The position numbers and the translations under genes were made by a program. This document shows, piece after piece, positions 11,896 through 22,140 of a stretch of 64,000 nucleotides of DNA. Position 1 is the stretch's first letter; the number at the start of each line of letters is the position of its first letter. The notes beneath the pieces were generated by a model that saw only the letters and a program-made list of their open reading frames with translations, made no database searches and was not told where the DNA came from. Origin of the DNA: Acheta domesticus (taxonomy: Eukaryota > Arthropoda > Insecta > Orthoptera > Gryllidae). The stretch lies in assembly GCA_031308135.1 (NCBI GenBank), contig JAHLJT010000631.1, positions 192,032,955-192,096,954 of the forward strand, in the 5' to 3' direction.

Positions 11896-14249
11896 TACAA
11901 ACTTTTCATTCTCATTCTATGAAATTGAATGTCAAAAATACGTGCTCACTATTTAGCTTCTAATATTTTCCCGTCAAGTTACAAAGTTCTTGCGAAGCGT
12001 TTCCAAAAAGTTGTTTTATGCGTTCTTGAACTTTTTTTTCGATTAAAACGCGTATATATAATAAACAAAAGAAACGAATTTTTATTGTATTCTTACAAGA
12101 AAACATAGGTTTACTTTTTGATTGACTTTGGTAAACTATAGATGACAAAAAAATGTGCACTTCTGTTCACAACACAATGAGAGTTAACATTTATTAGGTA
12201 CACACGTCGTTCAGAAAATGTTATCTAAGTTGAAGACAATATTATTGCTATTAGAAAAAACGTTACTAAAATGTATATCAAAGTCTGTAATTTCAATGCT
12301 CATCTAGCAGAAATTCAGAGATCGTGTGTAGCTCTAAAACCCAGAGAGAGTCACGGTACAGGTAATCACTATCTCTGTTAATTTTCCCTTGAAAACATCA
12401 GAGAGCAATTACGCGCTTCACTCGTTGTGAAAGCGTGCAGAACTCATAATTACAAGACTGCAGGGCAGAGAAAGACCGCCGAGGGTGACTTGCCGGCCGT
12501 GACCTTTGCGCTTCCTGGCCCGTCCTGGCGCTGCCACGTATGACGGTCCGGCGTCGGATCGCTTTTTGTGCTGCTAGTACGTAATCGCATTGTGCTCTAA
12601 ATTAAAGCGTACCGACTAATTACTTCCCATTGAACGGCGCTCAGCAGGTGAAGAAAAAATTTACTCAGTCAGGGTTCTCTGGTCTACAATTGTCTCGTAT
12701 AATTTTCTCAGGGAATGTAACTATCGAAATTTGTAGTTGTTCTTTGTTCTTGCTGACATAACTGACATCATCATTCTGCAACTCAAGTTAGAACAACATT
12801 AATTTTTTAAGCTTAATATTTTTCTGACAAACTTGCGTTGTAAAATAAGTTTTTAACTAGATCAGATAAATCAGGCATTCTGATCATCACCATTTTAGAA
12901 ACAATATTTTTAAATGAAAATGGAGCATATTTTCTACGAAAATATTTGGAAATATTTCTGATATTTTTATTTTAAGTAGTAAATTACATTAGATATTTGT
13001 AAGCTTGAATTCATTTTTAAGATTCGATTATTTCCTTTTTTTCTTTCAAATTCTAGGAGAACGTATTCCCGGCATGTGAAGTACCTTTTAAGAATTTGAA
13101 TCAAATCAATTAAGTTTACTGAACGATTGAAAGAATGAATGACCAGTGACCCGTTTTTGATTACGAGCGTCAACTTGGTGGATCCATTGCAGGAAAACGT
13201 AGTTATCGGCGTTGCATGAGTGATCGAATCAGTATTTTTTTTTCGCATACAGGAAATTTCCTTTCGTAAATGTTTCTTTGTTTCTTTTCCTCGTCTTCAT
13301 ACCTAATTTTATATTTGGTTTGTCCTCTCCGACAATATAAAGGTCGTTCTGGAATGTTGCTTTTAACGCCTACTTGGAAGAATGTCTTCAAAACATTAGT
13401 CAAAGACCAGTCCTTGCGTCTTTGACTAATTTTGGCAAAATAAGAATTTCTGTATCAGAAATTTTCTGTCTGCGTTTGTATACAGTCTAATAAACATCGA
13501 ATCCATCTAATAAACGTCTAATACGTCCTTAATAAACGTTCTTCCTGTCCTATATACGTGTGTCCAATAACACCCATATTTCATTACAAAATTCAAAATG
13601 AAAATATAGTAACGAATCTGTTTATATTCCAATTATTATTTATAATATTCTTTCTTGGGGTGGAAAAGCTAATGTAACGCATCTCCCTAATTCATAATAA
13701 TAATTATATTATAAATACCTTTATTAATTTACTTCAAAATGGGCAGTTATTCATGACTTACTATTTTCTACTGTTATTAGGAATACAATGATTTCTATGA
13801 TTACCCGGCTATGCTCATTGATTTTCTCGATGTTGTCGTATTATTACACTGCTGATTTTACTTTCAAATTCAATCATGGGTTCTGACATGCAACATTACT
13901 CGTCTGAACTGCTGCATGTTTACGTGTAATTCTATACAGAATCACAATTACTGGACGTTCTGTGGAAGAAAAACTTACTATTGAACTGATGGCAACTACA
14001 TTGAATTATCACCCTTTTCTCTTTTAAAAACTATCAAATTTAACATTTATTTCTATATTTTTACACAATATTCGAGATGTCATGAACTAAATAATTGAAC
14101 TTTTGCCTGAATGACATGAATGTACCGTACGATTTTTTAAAAATAATGTTCGTAATCTTACTATTAACTTCTCAGATTGTTTCTAAGATGATTTCTAAGT
14201 CCGTCGTTGTCCATGTGATGTCTTCTGTAATCCTAGAAGAGTAAGTACA
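11896..14249. other. Mostly AT-rich DNA, no gene recognised
   Basis: No coding signal. At 12440-12640 the sequence becomes GC-richer and non-repetitive (GCCGGCCGTGACC, then TAATTAC near 12617), a possible regulatory islet. Around 13485-13545 the motif TAATAAACGT or close variants recur four times. Confidence 0.45.
13395..13430. repeat. Perfect 13-bp hairpin
   Basis: ATTAGTCAAAGAC at 13395-13407 is exactly reverse-complemented at 13418-13430, with a 10-nt loop. Function unknown; there is no T-run that would suggest a Pol III terminator. Confidence 0.8.
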
Positions 14250-14800
14250 GTGCCTCCCGCGCAGCTCTCCTCAGCGCCGGCCTACGCCTCCGCCGAAATG
14301 ATACCGCTAGTGGTGGGTGCCCTGGGCGAATGGTACCCCGGAAGTGACGCTGCGCTCCTAAAGGTCTCGAATGGCTATCAGCTGAAAAAACTAAGACAGC
14401 GTATCATAGCTGAAGCCATCACCGGGAGCGCGGCGTGCTACTTCGCCCACACAGCCAGGCCCTACCTCGCCCCCGCGCGAGTACAGAGAGACTGTTGACA
14501 AGATCTGTGCCCCCCGCCCTCACCGCACCAACGGCAAGCAGCAGCAGCAGCAGCAGTACCGGCGATGCACTCGCGTCACAGGCGCCACACTCGTCCCTCA
14601 CGGACTAGAACTTTTTTCCTCAATATTTAAACTTTTTCTTTAGCTAGTAACTCTTTTCTCTCTCTCTCTCTCTCTCTTCTTGAACCTTTAACTTTTTGTT
14701 ATTTTATTTTATTTTTTTTAATATTTCTCTTTAATTCCTAACTGTTGTATTAGAAATTGTATTTGAAAAAGTCTGAATAAAAATAATAAAATATATTTTT
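14250..14800 (+). pseudogene. LINE 3' end: C-terminal tail and 3' UTR
   Basis: The plus-strand frame at 14250-14498 carries MIPLVVGALGEWYPGSDAAL followed by KLRQRIIAEAITGSAACYF. This matches the conserved last segment of some non-LTR retrotransposon ORFs, where an I-P-(L/I)-V-V-G-(A/S)-L-G-x-W motif is followed by an arginine-rich stretch and an x-x-x-x-TG ending. No reverse transcriptase core precedes it, so the copy is strongly 5'-truncated. Downstream there is a short CAG repeat (about 14538-14556), a (TC)n tract (14657-14676) and A/T-rich sequence with AATAAA near 14776, consistent with a 3' UTR and polyadenylation signal. The assignment to a clade is open. Confidence 0.6.
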
Positions 14801-15304
14801 GCTTATCGTCTGAATAAATTTCCAAATAATCCCGAAATGTCTTTGACTATCTGCTACTTCATGTAATTTAATGGATTATTTCAATTATATCGCGACGCGA
14901 CTGGCTCTCGCTAGGTTTCAAATGAAACCTCTGCACGCGACTATTTCAATTAACTTATTAAGATTTCTCTTCCCAGCTACGAAGCTATCCTAACTTTAAC
15001 CCTTCGGAAATACGAAGTCTGTCTAACTTAAATCAAACAATTTAACTTTAACACGTGAAACAATAATCACAATTATATTTTAATATTGATAATACATTCA
15101 AACTTTAATTCTATACCATGCCGATCTGTAAAAATTAACAAACAACTATTCAACTCGCTATCATTTACTAATAACCCAGATTATAGTGAAGACTAACATT
15201 TAAACATATTATACCAATTATTGTGTTTTTGTCTACGCCGCTTTCGTGAGAGTGAGTATTATTAACTCTCTGCCTGACCGCGACTTCCAAAGCCTACTTC
15301 AAAT
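14801..15304. other. AT-rich DNA, nothing recognised
   Basis: AT-rich sequence with a short palindromic AGGTTTCAAATGAAACCT near 14913. No gene or repeat family supported. Confidence 0.45.
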
Positions 15305-15440
15305 TTATAGCATCTCATGACCACCGGGCCGCGTACAATGATGTATACATATACTCCTAGATGGATGACTGTCGCCTCGGCGGTGAGGCCACCCAAGGCG
15401 CCATTTTGCACGGCAAAAACCTTGTTCGTATTGCCGAAAG
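15305..15440 (+). repeat. Repeat family B, plus copy
   Basis: Matches the minus strand of 16340-16505 through an ATGATGTATA block, a CTAGA(T/A)GG block, GCGG(T/A)GGTGAGGCC..., GCCAT(T/G)TTGCACGGCAAAA and the following 40 bp. With the second copy it forms an inverted pair about 0.9 kb apart. No coding potential. Confidence 0.65.
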
Positions 15441-16339
15441 CTGTGTGTTGCAGTGAGTTTTCTCTTGAGTGTTTAGTGAAACATTTTTGTTTTGATTTTT
15501 TAAATGTTTTCATTTTGATCTTTACGTAATGTAATTGTTATTTTCAAAATTGGCCCAGGAAATCAATTATTTTTAGCCTTTGTTTTATCCGTGTTTTACC
15601 ACTATAAGGTGGGTTTCACAACAATATCGTGTAGTGGAATCCTAGTCTTAAGTGTTCATGTTTTGAACATGTATTTTAATCTATTCATTAATTCTCTAAA
15701 TGTATGTTTTGTTCTATTTCCTGTTACGTAAATTAAAAGAAACATTTTTTTTATTATTTGAATATTTTCTTTCAATGGTGAAAGGTATCATTTGAGTGTT
15801 TGTTCCTGCAAAAGTTTTGTATTCATATGCAAATAAAAATGTCTGCCCATAAAAAGTACATATGTACTATATTTTTCTACGTGTTTTCATTTTAAATCTC
15901 TCTGCCACCTCCCAAATCCAGCAGTTATTTACAACCATCCATTTAGAGAGAAAAAAGGGATATTTGGAGTGAAACGCAGTTTTTCTAATCACATGAACAA
16001 TAAGTACGTCTTATTCTTATATTTGAAAACGGAATTTTGAAACAGAGAAAGAATCCTTTATAATAAAGCTGCCGTAGTAATAATAATTTGTTGTCACGTG
16101 CAGTATTATCATATAAACTGATCTCTTCTGAAGTAGTATAAGAAGTTTGTACCTGTAAGTCATCATAAAAACAAGTCCTCATTTTTGCAAATCTCCGGTA
16201 ACACTATGTCTATGCTGTTCGTATTTTTAAGTAAATTATAAAATATATTTCGACAATTTGTTGCCTACAGCTTTACTTTCTTATGATGGAACAGAACCAT
16301 GTTAATAAATACAATGTATACGTGTTACACTCGTAAAAA
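15441..16339. other. AT-rich interval between inverted repeat-B copies
   Basis: No open frame above 65 codons and no recognised repeat. It may be the interior of a foldback element if the two repeat-B copies are its ends. Confidence 0.4.
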
Positions 16340-16505
16340 TCTACCGAACTGTCATGGGCTGCAATTGACATTCGAAGCTTTTGCCGTGCAACATGGCTCC
16401 CTGTACGGCCTCACCTCCGCCTATTGGGAAAGCGCGGAGTCAGCCTTCTAGTGATATTTATATACATCATTGGCCGCGTAGCAGCATGACGCTCTGACAT
16501 TAAGC
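16340..16505 (-). repeat. Repeat family B, minus copy
   Basis: The reverse complement of this stretch aligns with 15305-15440 (see that entry). This copy is somewhat longer and GC-richer in the middle (TCCGCCTATTGGGAAAGCGC). Confidence 0.65.
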
Positions 16506-17626
16506 ACGGAATCTTTATATTTATTGATTCGTTGCCCTAACAACGTCTATTCTTTGGATTTTAAGCGTTCTGTATACAACTCCATCATATCTGCAAGCTC
16601 GATGCCGATTTTCATATACAAAAGCACGTGGGGTCTTTTGTATATGTCAACTATTTTGTTTCGCAGTGAATTTTCTAAGCATTGACTGAAATTATTGTCA
16701 TTTTCAAACTAAGAGTAATTTACATAATAGATCTAGTCTATACTACATCATTTGATAATCCGAAGTATGTGAAACCACTAGCTACATCCCCGATCACTGT
16801 AGATGTTCTAATGTGTTGTTTTGACGTAATACAATGCTGAATGTGGCATGTGCTGAGATTCATTTAACTTCTGTTCATTCCATAATTTTGAGTGATGGTG
16901 AAGCAAAACCTGCTTTTATTTGATTAAATATCACAAAGTTATCGGCAAAAACAACATTGTTTATGGAAATATATAATGTAAAGTATGTAGCCTATTACAT
17001 GGCAAAAGGCCGACTTTATATAAGTCTTACCAAAATGATTGTGATATTAGTGTTCTATAATGTAATTTAGGTCCCCACAGATCAAACCTTTTACACATAC
17101 AAGGGTTGGCGAGATTTAATCGTGTTACATTTCGTATAACTACAGCCTCAAAAGAACAAAAATACAAAACACGAAAAAATTACATTTGAAGCGTATCCTC
17201 TTTCCACGACATGTTTTTTATCCGTTGCCCGCTGTATAACATTCGGGAGCACGCTGCTTTGAAAATGACCCAAATACGCACCACATACACCACAGCAGAC
17301 CCGGTAGCAATAAAAAGTTGCTTTTTTTTCAGACCATCCGTTGTAGGCGATGAAAAGGAGATGCGAATTTTGCTTCTATTTGATATGGAAACGCCAAATA
17401 TAAATAAATTGCCTCGCAGAAGCTTACGTCCAGCTAGATGCGCGTTCGATGTCGAATTGACAGCGCCGGACGCCGCCCGCCGTACTCCGCCGCTCGTGGC
17501 GCTGCTGAGGGGCGGGGGGGGGGGGCAATCCCATGCACGTCAATGCGCGCGCCAGGGTTTGCGCTGGAACAGGTCTTCACGGTCTGGAAGCTGCGCACGC
17601 GCTGCGTACAATATAACTTTCTTCAC
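16506..17626. other. Unassigned DNA with a GC-rich patch
   Basis: AT-rich up to about 17430, then a GC-rich patch (17440-17615) with a run of about twelve Gs near 17515. The plus-strand frame 17211-17642 (143 codons) spans both compositions and has no recognisable domain, so I do not call a gene. Confidence 0.4.
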
Positions 17627-18243
17627 TTGTAAGTACTTATAAATAGTAGTTTGAAGTCACACATTAAGTTCTTATATGTCAAATTTTCACTGTCTGTTTA
17701 TGTATCCTGAAGGCTACATCTAATATTAAAATGATCACCAGCGTTTCTAATTTTCTTGTAATTAATTGTAAATAGTAGTTTGAAGTCTTATGTTAAGTTC
17801 TTACAAGTCAAATTTTTCACTGTCTGTTGATGTGTCCGAAATGCTACTTCTAATATTAAAATGATCACTATCCTTTTTAATTTTCTTGTAATTATTTAGT
17901 AAAGTCTTAAGTTCAGTTCTTACAAGTCAGATTTTCATTGTTTAAATGTCCTAAAGGATACATCTCCATATGAAAAATTATCACTGCCTTTTCTACATTT
18001 TCTTGTAATTACTTGTAATTAGTAGTTTTAAGTCTTATTTTAATCTCTTACAAGTCATATTTACGGTCTGTCTGTGTATCCTAAAGGCGACATCTAATAA
18101 TAAACTTGTCTTGTAATTACTTATAATTAGTGGTTTTAAGTCTTATGTTAAGTTCTTACAACTCAAATTTTCATTGTTTATTTATGAATCCTATGGGATA
18201 CTCAGTATTAACAATTATCACTATCTTTTCTAAATTTTCTGTT
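17627..18243 (+). repeat. Tandem repeat of about 130 bp, five units
   Basis: Five consecutive degenerate units start near 17627, 17754, 17885, 18002 and 18109. Each begins CTTGTAATTA(C)TT, followed by TAGTAGTTTGAAGTC, TTAAGTTCTTACAAGTCAAA, TTTTCACTGTCTGTTTATG, a TATCCTAAAGG(C/A)TACATC block, AATATTAAAATGATCACTA and TTTCTAATTTT. Unit lengths vary from about 107 to 135 bp through indels. No ORF is maintained. It is a short satellite-like array. Confidence 0.85.
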
Positions 18244-18299
18244 CGTATAAAGAGTTGTCATAAAACACCAGTTTTTATAAGCGAATTTGTTAAGTAGTA

Positions 18300-18480
18300 G
18301 ATTAGAGTGGCGTAGGGGTTAGCACTCGGGTACTGATTTTTCTATGGCTAGGCCAACGTTTTCGGCCATGTACGAACTTTGAGTTACTCTATAAACACAC
18401 ATACTATTGCACACGCACAGTACATTGTGATGTTAGCCGTCGTTTGAGATGGACTGGAATTCACAGAGAAATCCATTTAT
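18300..18480 (+). repeat. Possible tRNA-headed SINE fragment
   Basis: GTGGCGTAGGGGTTAGCAC at about 18307 resembles an RNA polymerase III A box. The expected B box (GGTTCGAnTCC) is not clear downstream, where GGCCAACGTTTTCGGCC occurs instead. Weak support. Confidence 0.25.
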
Positions 18481-18879
18481 AAGAAATAATGTGTATATTT
18501 TTTGTTTGTAAGTTATTTATTATTTTATGTTGTTACATGTTGTCGTAATATCTAAAATAAATTATTGCATTTTATTTGTTTCAAAAAATACAATTCAATG
18601 CAGTTTCTTTTAAACACAAGCAATATAGTGCTCCGTGTGTTTGAAATACTTTTAGTTTGTATATTAGATGCAAAAATTAAAGTATTACAAATGTTTACCA
18701 ACTACTATTTTCTCTGATTATAGGCTCTCCAATGTCAAGAACTTTACCGTTACATTTACAGTGGAACGTAATTCAATGTAATATAGTATTGCGGTCGCGT
18801 GCGGAATCTCTGGATATAAACAATGCATGTTACGTCAAGTGCTGAAATGACGTTAAGTTTGTTTTCTTCTGAAGCCAAC

Positions 18880-19035
18880 ATTTTACTGACAGGTACTTAG
18901 CTAGAATTTTCTATCCAACATGTTTATGTCCGCTAAGTATTAGGCAAATGCCAGAGCAGTAACTTAATATACAGGCCCCGGACCGGGAGCAATCTTTACT
19001 AACTTATCCTTGGCTCCTCTCCCCCTTTACAAACA
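18880..19035 (+). repeat. SINE tail fragment
   Basis: The stretch with TAGGCAAATGCCAGAGCAGTA, then an AGGCC... block and a TCCTTGGCTCCTCTCC pyrimidine run, matches the 3' half of the SINE copies at 42.1, 52.4 and 62.4 kb. The tRNA-like head is absent. Confidence 0.45.
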
Positions 19036-19199
19036 CACATTTACATGAACGACGCTTCCACACATCTTGGGAGAACAATAGAGAACTTATGGCTTGTCAC
19101 GACTGGGGCGGTTTCCCAGTGGGGATTAACAGATAAATATAAAATAAAATATATTAATTTACATTGGCAGTACCCCGCTATTGTGTATCTCTACAAGTA

Positions 19200-19383
19200 T
19201 AGTAAACCGTCATTAACACGAATTTCAAAGGGATCGAAATTATCGGAGTTGGTGTTATAAAAAATCTTGTTACCTGAGTATTATAAATGTCCGTATTACC
19301 GCAATCTCGTGCGGGGATCGAAGTTTTATTCGTTGTACGGCGAAATTCGTGTTAAGCAAGTTCGTGCTAACGAGGGTTTACTG
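19200..19383. mobile_element. pogo/Tigger-like MITE
   Basis: A 184-bp element flanked by TA on both sides. The left end reads TAGTAAACCGTCATTAACACG; the complement of the right end reads CAGTAAACCCTCGTTAGCACG and continues AACTTGCTTAACACGAATT. A CAGT(A)nACC(C)TCGTTA terminus with a TA target-site duplication is typical of pogo/Tigger elements of the Tc1/mariner superfamily. Too short to encode a transposase, so non-autonomous. Confidence 0.75.
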
Positions 19384-19385
19384 TA

Positions 19386-20087
19386 TTTCGCTTTCACATG
19401 CATAATTTTGCCTAACTCGACGTTTATTCGGCTGGTATTTCTCACCCAGTACGCTTGCGCCACTGTCAACACTACGTAGAGAGAAGGCTGCTTTCTCTGC
19501 CTGCCCGTGTCAAAGGGACGCTGCGCTGCGCCGGTTGAATGTCCCGGCGACGTTCACCCCGTCTGCGAGCTGTTGACGCGGCCACTTCGGCCGCTGCCCT
19601 CTCTAGCGCCCGTTCTGTCCCGCCATGTTGACTCTTACGAATGCCGCCACATAGGCTCGCAGTTACTTCCCAACACTCGAGTCCTTGTTAGGGGGCGCAC
19701 GAGCACTGCGGCTAGTCAAGTCCTTTGCTCAAAACGTGTTCGTGGTTTGGATTATTGAGACGACCACCGCGAACCACACTCGACGAGCTATCAGTGTGTT
19801 TTTGATGCTCTTGGGTAACTTCCGCTCTCTTTGCGCTCTGCCACATCGCAATGAAGAGACAGTGGAAAAAAAAACTGTACCACGCGGAACTCGTTGGCGA
19901 GTATCCTCCAAGAGTGTCATTTAGAGAGGCTCCTTGCTAAGCTATCTTAGTGAGTGGGTTCATCGAATCCCTCCAGCAAAACTGTTGAGCGAATGAATGT
20001 CGATTTTTTTCTCGCGCAATCTTCCATCGCCATCTAACCTCCTTCCATCATAACTCATCTATCTGCCTCCCCCTACTCGCATGATAC
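19386..20087. other. Unassigned DNA, moderately GC-rich
   Basis: Non-repetitive sequence of intermediate GC content (19490-19720). The frames 19507-19758 plus and 19729-19920 minus are short and unrecognised. Confidence 0.4.
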
Positions 20088-20762
20088 GACAATTGGGGTA
20101 AAAACCATGGCAACTATTTTTTTTCTAAATGAAATATTAAGGAATCACATAATTGTATTTGTCCCATCAAAGAAATGCAGTTCTACTGTGTATTCACAAC
20201 AACAGATGTTTCTTTCGTTGTATCTATATGCACAGAGCTTTGTGAAATCAGTTGTCCGACTACCACCATGCGAGTTGAATGCAATTTTTCGAGCAACGCT
20301 CCTACATCAAGACAGCTGATCTCCGTGGAAAAATGCCTTATAATGCCACAGTAAATTGGTGTACACTGTTGAGAACAATGCTCTTCCACGTGTGAGTTGT
20401 CCCGTGCATTACTGGTCGCAGGTGAAACGCTATTGGTTGTCTTGCGATTGTCCGGTAAGAAAGGGCATTATTACCAACAGCTTCCACTAATTTTCTGCGA
20501 AATTCTCAGACATTTCTGCTACGGAGAACCGCTTTCTTGATGTAGGAGCTTTTCTCGAAGGGGTTACAGTCATCTCGTACGGCGGTAGTCAGACAATTGA
20601 TTTCACATTTCTCTCTGTGCTAATAGACACACTCAAAGATCCATATGTTGTTTCGAACACTTACTATTACTGAATTTCTTTCTTACTGCAAATAAAATTA
20701 TGTGATTCAATACTTTTTTTATAAAATAAATATTTGCCATGCCTTCTTCCCCAACCCTTGTA
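20088..20762. mobile_element. Foldback DNA element with about 250-bp arms
   Basis: Left arm about 20088-20345 and right arm about 20490-20762 are reverse complements with moderate divergence. Paired blocks include TTGGGG near the ends, CATGGCAA, AATCACATAATT, GCACAGAG, TGTGAAATCA(G/A)TTGTC, GACTACC(A/G)CC and GCTCCTACATCAAGA. About 145 bp separates the arms. GC at the very ends and the long arms suggest a non-autonomous DNA transposon, perhaps hAT-like, but no 8-bp target duplication is visible. It holds no transposase. Confidence 0.75.
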
Positions 20763-21288
20763 TTATTGGCGGAGTAGATGCACTCGTGTCACAAGTTTCG
20801 TGTTATTGGTCTACTAGGTAGGTCAGGTATAACATGGATGTTGTGGAGATCGTCAGTGACAATCAATGTTTTGTTGACGTGTTGCCCCGGAAATAATTTA
20901 AGAAATAGCGAAAATAAGTTAGTGGTGGAGATAGATAGCAATTACTTCTCCCGAAGAATTTTGTTAATCTCACGTGTTTAAGTTAGAGTGATATATTTAT
21001 TTAATGTTATTCCTTGTGCTTTAATTTCTTTCATTCAAGAAAGAAGAATTATAATTAAGAAGCGAAGTGGATACATCAAGGTAACGCTTGCCTCAATTCT
21101 CAATAATAATTTAAATTTCATGATGAATTATGAAGCTTGAATGTCCTTACTAGTGTTCCGATGTTCAAGTGTGATTTACATGTTCTTAAACGAAGAAGGT
21201 AAATGATAAGTTATTTTGCATTGACAAGTAATTAAATATTTAAAATCCCCAGTTTAAATATGAGCTATGGTCATTTCCGTATGATAAT
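20763..21288. other. AT-rich DNA, nothing recognised
   Basis: No repeat or gene signal; the plus-strand frame at 20778-20981 is short. Confidence 0.4.
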
Positions 21289-21737
21289 TCAGATTTTTAA
21301 ATATCCTGTGCCAAGAAAAATTTCCCAAAAAATATTTTCAAAAAAACAATGAAAGTCAACAATGTTGAGAGTCAATAGGGCTCTTACCAAGACACCGAAT
21401 ATTATGTCTATCAAGCAATCTAATATTACGTTCACGTTCACTGTTGTTATCTGTTTCAAGCTATTAAAACGTAACTGAGGTAAAACGGCAAGACTAAGAA
21501 ACGGCAAAATTCGGGCAACTGCCTCATAATATTTGACTTTCAATCGTAATATTAATAAAGATTTCGTATGCTCGGGTCGATATACAGAAAGTTTAATATG
21601 AAGAAGAAATGTAAAAATTAGACCTGTTAAGAATCCAATGTATTTCTTTCGTATGAAAAATGTCTGAAATACTCCACCGGAATACAAAGAACTACACCAG
21701 AAATACAAGCTGGCTAGTTGGATTCTGTACTAAAAGA
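21289..21737 (-). CDS. Unidentified hydrophobic open frame
   Basis: This minus-strand frame is open for about 149 codons, stop to stop, long for AT-rich DNA. There is no ATG near its 5' end; the first usable start in the listed frame is a TTG codon at 21708. The translation is rich in Phe, Leu and Ile, with likely membrane-spanning stretches (FLTGLIFTFLL, and ILDCLIDIIFGVLVRALL). It could be a decayed exon of a multi-pass receptor, or chance in a region whose opposite strand is A-rich. I recognise no motif and see no convincing splice sites. It has no neighbours that help. Confidence 0.15.
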
Positions 21738-21839
21738 AGTTTGCATAGAGCAGGATTGCAAGGAGAAATGTGGACACCCCTGGCAAATTGATGTCTTTGG
21801 ATACTCCTGTCACATAGAAAAGACTTCCGCTTGCGTTCC

Positions 21840-22140
21840 ACATGACGCGTCCGCTGCGAAATTTTCCAATCAATTTTTTTTCCTGCGGCGGCAGCGTTAA
21901 AATTACAGACCCACAGGCCTACCAACTACGCCGCGATGGGCTTGATTCTTTTGACATCCACGCCTACCGCGCGCGGCCTCCCGCAAATATTTTGATTGCG
22001 TCACAATCAACAGCGGGAGGTTTTTAGACAGAAATGGTGGGATTATAAGCGCAGCGAGCAAATTTGTGCGATAACGATGCCCCACGGAATAATTGCTTTC
22101 ACCGTAAGCGACGTTGCCATTTGCGTTCAATTTTATACTT
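21840..22140. promoter_or_regulatory. Possible conserved regulatory islet
   Basis: Non-repetitive CpG-containing sequence with GCGCGCGGCC, TTTGATTGCGTCACAATCAA (a near-palindrome centred on about 21997) and ATAATTATTCC nearby at 22155. It stands out from the AT-rich surroundings. Regulatory role inferred from texture only. Confidence 0.2.

Noticed and set aside
17627..18243. CRISPR-like array
   Set aside because: Repeats are about 130 bp, degenerate and without unique spacers, and the DNA is eukaryotic.
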